Assembly (NCBI GenBank): GCA_028689195.1
Contig: JAQTWR010000173.1
Coordinates: 1 to 6,187 of the forward strand
Source of the DNA: Anaerolineales bacterium
GTDB taxonomy: Bacteria > Chloroflexota > Anaerolineae > Anaerolineales > Villigracilaceae
Reading direction: 5' to 3'
Length of the DNA stretch: 6,187 nt
Part shown: positions 1 through 5,296 of the stretch, piece after piece
Numbering within the stretch: the stretch's first letter is position 1
How the letters are laid out: each line of letters begins with the position of its first letter
Notes under the pieces: generated by a model
Database searches by the model: none
What the model was told of the DNA's origin: nothing
The model's input: only the letters and a program-made list of their open reading frames with translations
Program-made: the position numbers and the translations under genes

Positions 1-216
1 GTATTGCGCCGCAAGCGCCGCGTCGTCGTCAATATCATAAACGGAGAGGCTGACCTTCCCGTCAACCGCGCTGATCTCGCTCAACAACTGCCGCGTCTCA
101 TTACAATACTCGCAGTTCTCTTTCGATCCAAAAAAGAGAATCTGCACGGGGTTGGTCAAGTCGGCGAACGCTTCCTTGATCTGCCCAACGACTTGTTCGT
201 TCAATAATTTTTCCAT
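1..216 (-). CDS. Thioredoxin/glutaredoxin-fold protein disulfide oxidoreductase, N-terminal part (cut by window edge)
   Basis: This minus-strand reading frame starts at ATG 216-214 and runs open for 72 codons to the left edge, so the C-terminal part is missing. A clear ribosome binding site (GGAGA, 221-225) lies 4 nt upstream, which fixes the start. An amphipathic helix (about residues 4-20) is followed by a hydrophobic beta strand (VQILFFG, 24-30) and a redox-active C35-E-Y-C38 motif at the start of a helix. A second strand (LSVYDID, 57-63) then follows. This is the beta-CxxC-alpha-beta order of thioredoxin folds, and the start resembles the PDO-like family (usually about 200 residues with two such folds). 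There is no signal peptide, so I infer cytoplasmic thiol-disulfide exchange. It is divergent from a sigma/anti-sigma pair across 119 bp. The plus strand also has an open frame here, but it has no ribosome binding site or recognisable motif. Family is likely; the exact substrate is unknown. Confidence 0.8.
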   Translation of the reverse strand, partial: MEKLLNEQVVGQIKEAFADLTNPVQILFFGSKENCEYCNETRQLLSEISAVDGKVSLSVYDIDDDAALAAQY

Positions 217-251
217 GTTTTCTCCAAAAAAGTTTTGACTTACAATTTTTA

Positions 252-279
252 GATGCAAACGGGGTAATAAAGTTGCATC
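252..279. promoter_or_regulatory. Perfect 7-bp inverted repeat in a divergent promoter region (candidate operator)
   Basis: GATGCAA (252-258) and TTGCATC (273-279) are exact reverse complements separated by 14 nt, giving a 21-bp centre-to-centre spacing, i.e. about two helical turns. That geometry suits a dimeric regulator. The right arm coincides with the -35 hexamer of the candidate sigma-gene promoter, so binding could repress it. The site lies between the disulfide oxidoreductase gene and the sigma factor gene and could serve both. The repeat is seen directly; the regulator and function are inferred. Confidence 0.45.
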
Positions 280-302
280 CGTTTTTGTCTCTGATGTATA
301 CT
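273..302 (+). promoter_or_regulatory. Candidate housekeeping-type promoter for the sigma factor gene
   Basis: TTGCAT (273-278, weak -35) is followed after 18 nt by TATACT (297-302, 5 of 6 matches to the -10 consensus). Transcription would start near 309, leaving about 27 nt of leader before ATG 336. No Shine-Dalgarno sequence is visible in that leader. I did not find a typical ECF-type -35/-10 pair, so autoregulation by its own sigma factor is not evident. The -35 match is only 3 of 6, so confidence is modest. Confidence 0.35.
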
Positions 303-335
303 TTCGACGCGACTTTTTGAAACCCACGACGTCCA

Positions 336-941
336 ATGATTAATTCAACGCCACACGATTTTTCGATAGAAGCCCTGCGCGCGGGAGATCGCGCCGAATT
401 TGCGCGGATGGTGGATTCTTACTCCGCGCCGATTTATCGTCTTGGATTGAAAATGCTCGGCGGCGCGCAGGACGCGGAAGACGTCCTTCAAAATACGTTT
501 CTAAACGCGTTGACTCATCTCCCCGATTTTGAAGGACGCTCCAGCATATCCACATGGCTGTACCGCATCGCCGCCAACGAAGCGCTGATGTTGATTCGCA
601 AACGCAAGTCGAACGTCAACCTCGAAGATTTGCAAACCGACGCCGACGACGACAATCCAATGCCCGAAACTTTTGTGGATTGGAGCGCGCTGCCCGAAAA
701 CGAATTATTGACGGGCGAAGGCAAAGACGTCATCAATGCCGCAATTCAAAAACTATCGGAATCCCTGCGCGTGGTTTTCATCCTGCGCGACGTCGAAGGC
801 TTATCTATTAAAGAAACCGCCGAGATATTGAACTTAACGGAAACCAATGTCAAGACCCGTCTGCTGCGCGCGCGCATGGCTTTACGCGAACAGCTCTCCG
901 CATATTACGGCGAGCGGACGACTCAAAAGGAAAATCAATGA
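336..941 (+). CDS. ECF-family RNA polymerase sigma factor (sigma-70 group 4)
   Basis: The 201-residue protein has the normal ECF two-domain plan. Region 2 (about 22-92) includes the helix 'DAEDVLQNTFLNAL' and the 'STWLYRIAANEALMLIRKRK' segment, which binds core polymerase and melts the -10 element. An acidic linker (about 93-130, with a DADDD stretch) follows. Region 4 (about 131-187) carries 'LSESLRVVFILRDVEGLS' and the helix-turn-helix 'IKETAEILNLTETNVKTRL', which reads the -35 element. It would redirect polymerase to a stress regulon. ATG 336 is the first start in frame, but it has no obvious Shine-Dalgarno, so translation may be weak or the leader unusual. The stop overlaps the next ATG (ATGA at 938-941), which couples it to its anti-sigma factor. 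There is no extra C-terminal domain. The family is very secure; the exact ECF subgroup and regulon cannot be read from sequence alone. Confidence 0.95.
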   Translation: MINSTPHDFSIEALRAGDRAEFARMVDSYSAPIYRLGLKMLGGAQDAEDVLQNTFLNALTHLPDFEGRSSISTWLYRIAANEALMLIRKRKSNVNLEDLQTDADDDNPMPETFVDWSALPENELLTGEGKDVINAAIQKLSESLRVVFILRDVEGLSIKETAEILNLTETNVKTRLLRARMALREQLSAYYGERTTQKENQ

Positions 942-1198
942 ACGACCATGACCGCAAAAATTGCAAAGCGCTTTTAGGGACGTTGTCCGAATATATTGAC
1001 GGCGAGCTGCCCGCCGAGTTGTGCGCGGAAATCGAGAAGCACCTCGAAGGCTGCGAGAATTGCCGCGTTGTATTGAACACCACGCGCCGCACCATTGACC
1101 TTGTCCACGCGCCCGCCGACGAGGGCGTCCCCGACGATGTGCGCGAGCGTCTCTTCAAGAGACTCAACCTCGACGATTATTTACGCCCAATCAAATAA
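938..1198 (+). CDS. Soluble zinc-finger (ZAS-type) anti-sigma factor
   Basis: This 86-residue protein has the ZAS signature H35-x3-C39-x2-C42 (HLEGCENC), with an additional upstream C9 in the position used as a zinc or redox ligand in RsrA-like proteins. The 'LSEYIDGELPAE' segment before it is typical of anti-sigma factors that wrap around region 4 and block promoter binding. There is no hydrophobic segment, so it should be cytoplasmic, unlike the many ZAS proteins with a transmembrane sensor tail. The rest (about 55-86) is a short charged tail. Start ATG 938 overlaps the sigma stop by 4 nt and has an AAGGA ribosome binding site (927-931), so the two are cotranslated. A soluble ZAS with C9/H35/C39/C42 could sense thiol oxidation, and a disulfide oxidoreductase is the divergent neighbour; that role is inference. 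C29 is a further cysteine outside the motif. Confidence 0.88.
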   Translation: MNDHDRKNCKALLGTLSEYIDGELPAELCAEIEKHLEGCENCRVVLNTTRRTIDLVHAPADEGVPDDVRERLFKRLNLDDYLRPIK

Positions 1199-1199
1199 T

Positions 1200-1468
1200 A
1201 GACTTCTTGCATAAGTTATCTGCTATAAAACCACAAAACCGCAAAGGCACGAAGCCGCTATTCAGGTTAACCTTGATTGGTTTACTTTTGATTGTGTCAT
1301 GTTGAATAAAATCTCACAGCACGAAAAGAAACGCCGTTCAAAGCGAAAGGAACAAAAGATTCAGCCACGAATTACGCGGATTATCACGGATGAATTCAAA
1401 AAAAATCTGTGTAAATCCGTGAAATCTGCGGCAAAGGTTTGCTTATTTTTGACTTATGCAAGAAGTCT
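1200..1468. repeat. MITE-like unit bounded by 17-bp perfect inverted repeats
   Basis: AGACTTCTTGCATAAGT (1200-1216) is the exact reverse complement of 1452-1468. The arms enclose 235 bp with no credible gene. A degenerate further copy of the right end (GCAAGAGGTCT, 1479-1489) follows, and the 9-mer AATAGACTT occurs at 1197-1205 and again at 1490-1498. Inside are A-rich tracts of the 'CCACAAAACCGCAAAGGCACGAAG' type (from about 1230), a 10-nt palindrome AGGTTAACCT (1264-1273) and another dispersed repeat. No transposase is present and no clear target duplication is visible, so a non-autonomous element or a composite of nested repeats are both possible. The unit starts 2 nt after the anti-sigma stop codon. 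Confidence 0.5.
1364..1432. repeat. Dispersed intergenic repeat of the 'CCACGAATTACGCGGATTATCACGGAT' family
   Basis: The segment begins GCCACGAATTACGCGGATTA and ends ATCCGTGAAATCTGCGGC. The two ends are imperfect inverted copies of each other: TCACGGAT (1384-1391) pairs with ATCCGTGA (1415-1422), and GCC pairs with GGC at the edges. I recognise this as a common dispersed, non-coding repeat in environmental bacterial genomes. It is responsible for the spurious 'PRITRIITDE' reading frame here. The 500-bp gap around it contains nothing I would call a gene. Function is unknown. Confidence 0.6.
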
Positions 1469-1560
1469 TTTGGCATTTGCAAGAGGTCTAATAGACTTTA
1501 TCGAAAATTAGTTTGGGACGCAGAAGAAAGAGTTTTGGAATTCATAAAATTACTTGGATA

Positions 1561-1662
1561 TGTCGTTCTGAGCGACCAAAGGGAGCGAAGAATCTCGTTT
1601 TTGACCGGAGCCTTCTTCGCTAAACATAGAGATTCTTCGCCGCTTCGCGGCTCAGAATGACA
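1561..1662. repeat. Long palindromic intergenic repeat (TTCTGAG...CTCAGAA type)
   Basis: Outer arms TGTCGTTCTGAG (1561-1572) and CTCAGAATGACA (1651-1662) pair with one mismatch. Inner arms GCGAAGAATCTC (1585-1596) and GAGATTCTTCGC (1629-1640) pair perfectly, and a nested GCCGC-TTC-GCGGC hairpin lies at 1639-1651. It belongs to a recognisable family of mobile-like palindromic repeats found in many bacterial intergenic spaces. It lies about 50 bp beyond the stop of the cytochrome c gene, so the cotranscript of the minus strand would form a long hairpin there. That could act as a terminator or 3' stabiliser. No U-run follows it, so an intrinsic terminator is not demonstrated. Confidence 0.6.
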
Positions 1663-1710
1663 TGATGCAGTGTTGGTTCGATATTTTCAAAACACTCTAT
1701 TAGGCGTCTC

Positions 1711-2997
1711 CTACTTTTTTTGTTTCTTCAACGCAGAAAATCCAGACGAAATCAATGTAAACGCAATAGTCAAAATAATTCCGGCAAGGACGAGCGTTCT
1801 CCAATCCAACGCCTGTTGGATTCCCGTCTGACCTGTCGCGGTATATGTTGTCGTGTTGGTTGACGGCAGCAAACCAAAAAGCGAAGTATTGGTATTTGTA
1901 TTGTTTCTTTTCCACGGCGGACCGCCCCCGCCGCGCGTGATGGTCGCCACTTCCGGCGCGGTCGCTTCCCACTGGCGGATAAATCCCACAATGGCTTGAA
2001 TCTGCACTTCGCTCATGCGGTCGCCCCAGGTGGGCATGGCGGTTCCCGGCACGCCGTTGGTGATAATTTGCTGAATGGTTTGGTCGGATTTATCCACGAA
2101 AAATGATTTGACGTTGAGCGACGGCGCGCGCGGCGTGCCTTGACCTTCAGGTCCATGACAGCGCGAGCAATTCGCCGCGAAGAGTTGACTCCCCAACGCG
2201 ATGCTTTCCTGCGTCGTCGGGATTGGGATATTCGGCGCGGGAATCGTCCCTGCGGGAATTTCCTCCCACCGCTTGATCATCGTCACCAGCGCGGAGATTT
2301 CCTCCGGTTGGAGCGTGTTGCCCCAACCAGCCATCAGCGTGCCTGTATTTCCATACGTTATCGTGCGCGTTAAATCTTCGGGCAACTTCTCGCGCGTATC
2401 AAGATCGTTCAACGCGGGCGCGATGCTTGTGCCGACTCCATCCGCGCCGTGACAGGCAACGCAAGTACCCGCGAATATTCGCACGGCGGTTTGCAGCGTC
2501 GCGCCATCGGGGAGTTTGGCAATCTCGGCGAGCAGGGCAGGATCGGGGTCGGTAATAAACGGGACGAGGGGCGCGAGTCCCAAATTAATTACGCGGTCGC
2601 CGGTTTTATTCCAATCGCCATATTGAACCAACAGCACGAGTTCGTCAATTTGATAAGCGCTCAATGCGCCGCCGTCTTGCATTGACCATGCGGGCATGGC
2701 GGTTTGATAACGTCCGCGCGCGATGGTTTTCTGCAATTCTTCAAAGGGCATGGTCTTGAGCGCGGGAGCGCTCAATGCGGGGACTGACGAAATACCTTCG
2801 CCGTTCAAGCCGTGACAAACCGCGCAATTTTCGGCGTAGAGCGTCATCGCTTCGTCGAGTTGAAGATTGAGGACATCGGTTTGCGCCTGCGTGATGCGCG
2901 CGGGTTCGTTGAGCATGTACAAGCCCAGCGCGGCGGCGATGATCATCGTCGCGCCGAGACCAATGAGAGATTCGATGAGATAGGGTTTTGAGTTCAT
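1711..2997 (-). CDS. Tri-haem membrane-anchored cytochrome c of the Rieske/cytochrome b complex
   Basis: The 428-residue protein contains three cytochrome c domains in tandem, each with a CxxCH haem site: C58-A-V-C-H62, C179-V-A-C-H183 and C277-S-R-C-H281. Likely axial methionines follow each: M101 (TAMPAW), M222 (LMAGW) and M321 (TAMPTW). An N-terminal hydrophobic segment (about 8-29) acts as a signal anchor. A C-terminal hydrophobic helix (about 397-418) follows a Gly-rich, Asn/Thr-rich linker (about 355-392) and ends in KKQKK, so both ends are probably cytoplasmic with the haems outside. AAGGAA (3003-3008), 5 nt before the ATG, is the ribosome binding site. As third gene after cytochrome b and Rieske, it plausibly replaces cytochrome c1 as the electron exit. 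The usual c1 has one haem, and di-haem forms occur in actinobacteria, so three is unusual. Function in the complex is inferred from the operon; a role as a separate electron carrier is possible. Confidence 0.9.
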   Translation of the reverse strand: MNSKPYLIESLIGLGATMIIAAALGLYMLNEPARITQAQTDVLNLQLDEAMTLYAENCAVCHGLNGEGISSVPALSAPALKTMPFEELQKTIARGRYQTAMPAWSMQDGGALSAYQIDELVLLVQYGDWNKTGDRVINLGLAPLVPFITDPDPALLAEIAKLPDGATLQTAVRIFAGTCVACHGADGVGTSIAPALNDLDTREKLPEDLTRTITYGNTGTLMAGWGNTLQPEEISALVTMIKRWEEIPAGTIPAPNIPIPTTQESIALGSQLFAANCSRCHGPEGQGTPRAPSLNVKSFFVDKSDQTIQQIITNGVPGTAMPTWGDRMSEVQIQAIVGFIRQWEATAPEVATITRGGGGPPWKRNNTNTNTSLFGLLPSTNTTTYTATGQTGIQQALDWRTLVLAGIILTIAFTLISSGFSALKKQKK

Positions 2998-3002
2998 GTT
3001 TG

Positions 3003-3097
3003 TTCCTTATGTCATTGCGAGGGCGGTGTTCTTCCGCCCGAAGCAATCTCATGAGCGGGCTAAGAGATTGCTTCGTCGCTACGCTCCTCGCAATGAC
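3003..3097. repeat. Palindromic intergenic repeat adjoining the cytochrome c ribosome binding site
   Basis: Outer arms GTCATTGCGAGG (3011-3022) and CCTCGCAATGAC (3086-3097) and inner arms CGAAGCAATCTC (3039-3050) and GAGATTGCTTCG (3064-3075) are perfect reverse complements. This gives a long hairpin with a 13-nt inner loop. The span given also includes the adjoining ribosome binding site AAGGAA (complement of 3003-3008), which lies just 2 nt from the outer arm, on the minus strand. It occupies almost the whole 110-bp gap between the Rieske and cytochrome c genes. A second member of the same family lies at 5172-5282. Hairpin formation in the transcript could change translation of the cytochrome c gene or stabilise the upstream mRNA. 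Confidence 0.65.
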
Positions 3098-3107
3098 GGG
3101 ATGCGTG

Positions 3108-3596
3108 TTACGGATAAACAACCTGCGCCATGTCATACGTTTGGCGTTGGATGAGATTGCCCGTGTCCACTTTGACTTCGCCATCTTCAATGGCGAGCGC
3201 GAACAAATCCAGCGGGCGCGGCGCGGGCGGATTTTCGACTGTGCCTTGCTGATCAAACTGCGAGTTGTGACACGGGCAGATGAATTTCTGCGCGGTTTGA
3301 TCCCAGGGGACGGTGCAGCCGAGATGCGTGCAGCGATGATAGACCGCGAGGAATCCGCCGTCGCCAATGCGGACGATGTAAAAACGTCCGTTGGGGATGT
3401 GAGTGACAGAGTTCGCGGGGAAGTCATCCACCAAGCCGGCAGTGATGACAGAGCCAAATTCGCCTTCGGCTAAGCGCGGTTGAAGATAGGCGAGGAAGAC
3501 GCCGGCGGTTTCGAGCGCGGCGACTCCGCCAAAGAACGCCCACGCAATTTTGAGAAAGTCACGGCGGGAGAGGTTGGGAGATTGAGTGTCAGTCAT
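3108..3596 (-). CDS. Rieske [2Fe-2S] iron-sulfur protein of a bc-type complex
   Basis: The 162-residue protein has an N-terminal Tat-like motif (SRRDFLK, 10-16) followed by a hydrophobic stretch (about 17-37). This stretch probably anchors it in the membrane with the cluster domain outside. Cluster ligands are clear: C89-T-H91-L-G-C94 and C107-P-C109-H110. C89, H91, C107 and H110 bind iron, while C94 and C109 form the usual disulfide. S112 is in the expected hydrogen-bonding position, but the residue after it is Phe (CPCHNSQF) where many Rieske proteins have Tyr. The APRPL segment (125-129) matches the usual Pro loop. It accepts one electron from quinol at the Qo site of cytochrome b (upstream, 81 bp away) and passes it to the cytochrome c. 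No strong ribosome binding site precedes ATG 3596. Subunit length is at the short end of the family but complete. Confidence 0.95.
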   Translation of the reverse strand: MTDTQSPNLSRRDFLKIAWAFFGGVAALETAGVFLAYLQPRLAEGEFGSVITAGLVDDFPANSVTHIPNGRFYIVRIGDGGFLAVYHRCTHLGCTVPWDQTAQKFICPCHNSQFDQQGTVENPPAPRPLDLFALAIEDGEVKVDTGNLIQRQTYDMAQVVYP

Positions 3597-3608
3597 GGGG
3601 AAGTCCAG

Positions 3609-3643
3609 TAATTGGTAATTGGTAATTGGTAATTGGTAATTGG
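3609..3643. repeat. Five-copy tandem heptamer (TAATTGG) in the cytochrome b-Rieske gap
   Basis: Five perfect head-to-tail copies of TAATTGG fill 3609-3643, upstream of the Rieske start on the minus strand. On that strand they read CCAATTA. It is a short-sequence repeat that can lose or gain copies by slippage. Because it lies in the 81-bp intercistronic leader, its length could tune Rieske expression, but nothing shows that. It contains no gene. Confidence 0.9.
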
Positions 3644-3653
3644 AGATTGACGG

Positions 3654-3685
3654 CTATTAGACTATGTGACTATTTGACTAATGAA
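3654..3685. repeat. Degenerate tandem octamer (CTATTTGA-like, four units)
   Basis: CTATTAGA, CTATGTGA, CTATTTGA and CTAATGAA follow one another at 8-nt steps. The last unit overlaps the stop and final codons of cytochrome b (minus-strand TAG at 3680-3678). It abuts the heptamer array, giving two unrelated tandem repeats in one 80-bp gap. It may be decayed slippage sequence; no function can be read from it. Confidence 0.55.
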
Positions 3686-5078
3686 CTACAACGGGCATAT
3701 TCCACGGGAGGTAAAGGCTCATGCCGGGTCCGCGGAAGTAGATTCCAATTAGGGTGAGGACAATAAACGCGGTAAAGAGAAAGGCGGCGTTGAAAAGCGC
3801 GCGTTCTTCGGTATCGGCTTGGAATTTTTTGGCAATCCAATCGTCGAGGAAGATGACGGGAAGCAGAATCACCGCAAGGGGGATGAGTCCGTTTGAGATG
3901 AGCGTGTTCCACGTCGGCAGCCAGAGCGTCCAATTCAATACGTATTCATCAAGCAAGACCCAGACGGGCGTGGCGATCAATGAAATGCCGATGGCAAGCG
4001 CTGTGAGATATCGTCCGCGCTGCGAGCGGAAATATACGCCGACGCTTTTGAGGTTGAGATCAAAGAAGGGAATGGTGAAAATCGCGATGATGGCAAGCGA
4101 CGGAATGACAATCGCGCCGATCAATGGATGGAAGTGCAGCAGCAGTTCTTGAAGTCCCATGAAATACCACGGCGCTTTGGCTGGGTTCGGGGAAAGCGCG
4201 GGGTTCGCAATCCCTTCGAGCGGAGCGGGGACAAACATCGCGAAGAGGAGAATCGCCGCGCTCCATCCGAGGGCAAATATAAATTCGCGGTTGACCAGAT
4301 GCGGAATGGTGGTCACTCTTTCGGGTTTGGGATCGTCCAATTGTTTCGATGATTTTGGAAGAGTCAAGCCGCCGTCTTTGCGCACGCGCCAAAAGTGATA
4401 GGACATCAGCCCGAAGATGGCGAGCGGAATAAACGAGATGTGCATGGAATAAAAGTTGAGCAGCGTATTCGCGCCCACTTCGGGACCGCCCAGAACGAGC
4501 TGCATGAGCCATTGTCCAATGAGCGGAATGTAACTGATGATGCTCGTGCCGACGGTGATTGCCCAATATGCAAGTTGATCCCACGGCAGAAGATAGCCCG
4601 TGAAATTCGCGCCGACCACAAGCAAAAGCATGACGACGCCGATGAGCCAGTTCAGTTCGCGCGGCGGACGATACGCGCCCGTGACAAACACGCGGATAAG
4701 ATGAAGGACTGCGACCACAATAAGCAGGTTCGCGCTCCAGTGATGCAGGTTGCGAATCAATTCTCCAAACCAGACGTTTGAATTGATTTCGAGAATATCG
4801 AGATACGCCTGCGGCGCGGCGGGCGTGTAATTGTTGATGAGGATGATTCCTGTTAAACCGAGAATGGTCATCAGCAGCGCGGAAAGTCCGCCCAGCCCCC
4901 AGGTATATGTCCACTTCATCGAGTTGACGTCCGTCTTTGCGGGATGAATATGCAAAACGAGACTTTCCATCACCATACGCATACGTCCGCGCTCGTCGGC
5001 GGGAACGCCGTCGGGAGTCAGGCGGTTTCTCATTCGTTCAAAGATAGAAGGTTCGGGTTTGGGTGTTTGTTCGTCCAT
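3678..5078 (-). CDS. Cytochrome b of a Rieske/cytochrome b complex (b6 and subunit IV fused, quinol oxidation)
   Basis: The 466-residue, polytopic protein (about nine helices) holds both b haems. Ligands are H112-x13-H126 in helix B and H213-x14-H228 in helix D; the 14-residue gap in helix D is the b6f-type spacing. 'LLPWDQLAYW' (163-172) is the conserved Qo-side loop. A subunit IV-like half (about 260-466) follows in the same chain. The canonical PEWY motif of the Qo site reads APWY (302-305), with Pro in place of the Glu. The Cys of helix A that binds haem c(i) in b6 is Gly (WGLGG, 60-64), so no c(i) is expected. The start is fixed by AGGAA (5086-5090), 7 nt upstream. It transfers electrons from quinol at Qo through the two b haems to Qi. 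First gene of the operon, 81 bp before Rieske. Family very secure; quinone type is inference. Confidence 0.96.
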   Translation of the reverse strand: MDEQTPKPEPSIFERMRNRLTPDGVPADERGRMRMVMESLVLHIHPAKTDVNSMKWTYTWGLGGLSALLMTILGLTGIILINNYTPAAPQAYLDILEINSNVWFGELIRNLHHWSANLLIVVAVLHLIRVFVTGAYRPPRELNWLIGVVMLLLVVGANFTGYLLPWDQLAYWAITVGTSIISYIPLIGQWLMQLVLGGPEVGANTLLNFYSMHISFIPLAIFGLMSYHFWRVRKDGGLTLPKSSKQLDDPKPERVTTIPHLVNREFIFALGWSAAILLFAMFVPAPLEGIANPALSPNPAKAPWYFMGLQELLLHFHPLIGAIVIPSLAIIAIFTIPFFDLNLKSVGVYFRSQRGRYLTALAIGISLIATPVWVLLDEYVLNWTLWLPTWNTLISNGLIPLAVILLPVIFLDDWIAKKFQADTEERALFNAAFLFTAFIVLTLIGIYFRGPGMSLYLPWNMPVVVH

Positions 5079-5171
5079 TTTGTTTTTCCTATAATGTGAT
5101 GGGGAAGTTTTATCAAGTCAAGTTGACGGGCGGAAAAAGAAAACGTGAAGGTTTGGTAAAGATGCGCGTAT

Positions 5172-5282
5172 GTCATTGCGAGGGCGACAGCCCGAAGCAA
5201 TCTCCCGGTGGATTGTCGGTGATTGCTTCGGGTCGGTATATCCCGTGAAGAACATGCGGCGCTGCTCGACCCTCGCAATGAC
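5172..5282. repeat. Palindromic intergenic repeat, second copy, upstream of cytochrome b
   Basis: Outer arms GTCATTGCGAGGG (5172-5184) and CCCTCGCAATGAC (5270-5282) and inner arms CCCGAAGCAATC (5191-5202) and GATTGCTTCGGG (5221-5232) are perfect reverse complements. The left half is near-identical to the element at 3011-3097, so both belong to one family; this copy is longer on its right side (111 versus 87 bp). It lies between the divergent cytochrome b gene and the DUF2202 gene. No convincing minus-strand promoter is evident between it and the cytochrome b start, so the cytochrome operon's promoter may lie beyond it. Confidence 0.7.
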
Positions 5283-5296
5283 GTCTTTTTCAAGTC

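Noticed and set aside
4..207. Plus-strand open frame opposite the oxidoreductase
   Set aside because: The minus strand has a ribosome binding site, a start codon and a thioredoxin-fold CxxC motif; the plus frame has none of these.
217..335. Minus-strand promoter for the oxidoreductase using TATACA near 295
   Set aside because: GTATAC is palindromic, so the -10-like match appears on both strands; the -35 is poor and the leader would be long. Only the plus-strand version was kept, at low confidence.
1299..1511. Open frame of about 70 codons in the convergent gap, and a second one at 1439-1660
   Set aside because: They read through known-type dispersed repeats and A-rich tracts, lack a ribosome binding site, and have no recognisable domain; non-coding repeat sequence explains them.
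3011..3097. CRISPR repeat or transposon end
   Set aside because: Only two family copies exist in the window with no regular spacers, no transposase and no target duplication; a palindromic intergenic repeat explains it better.
2741..3473. Long frames on both strands opposite or across the cytochrome c and Rieske genes, including a 'VIARSVATKQSL' stretch
   Set aside because: That stretch is the standard translation of the palindromic repeat at 3011-3097, and the rest is shadow of the Rieske and cytochrome c coding sequence.
5091..5170. Minus-strand promoter for the cytochrome b operon (TTGACT with CATTAT)
   Set aside because: The -35-like TTGACT is good but the best -10 hexamer is only 4 of 6 and needs a 19-nt gap, and the start would fall on the ribosome binding site. 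Not strong enough to call.
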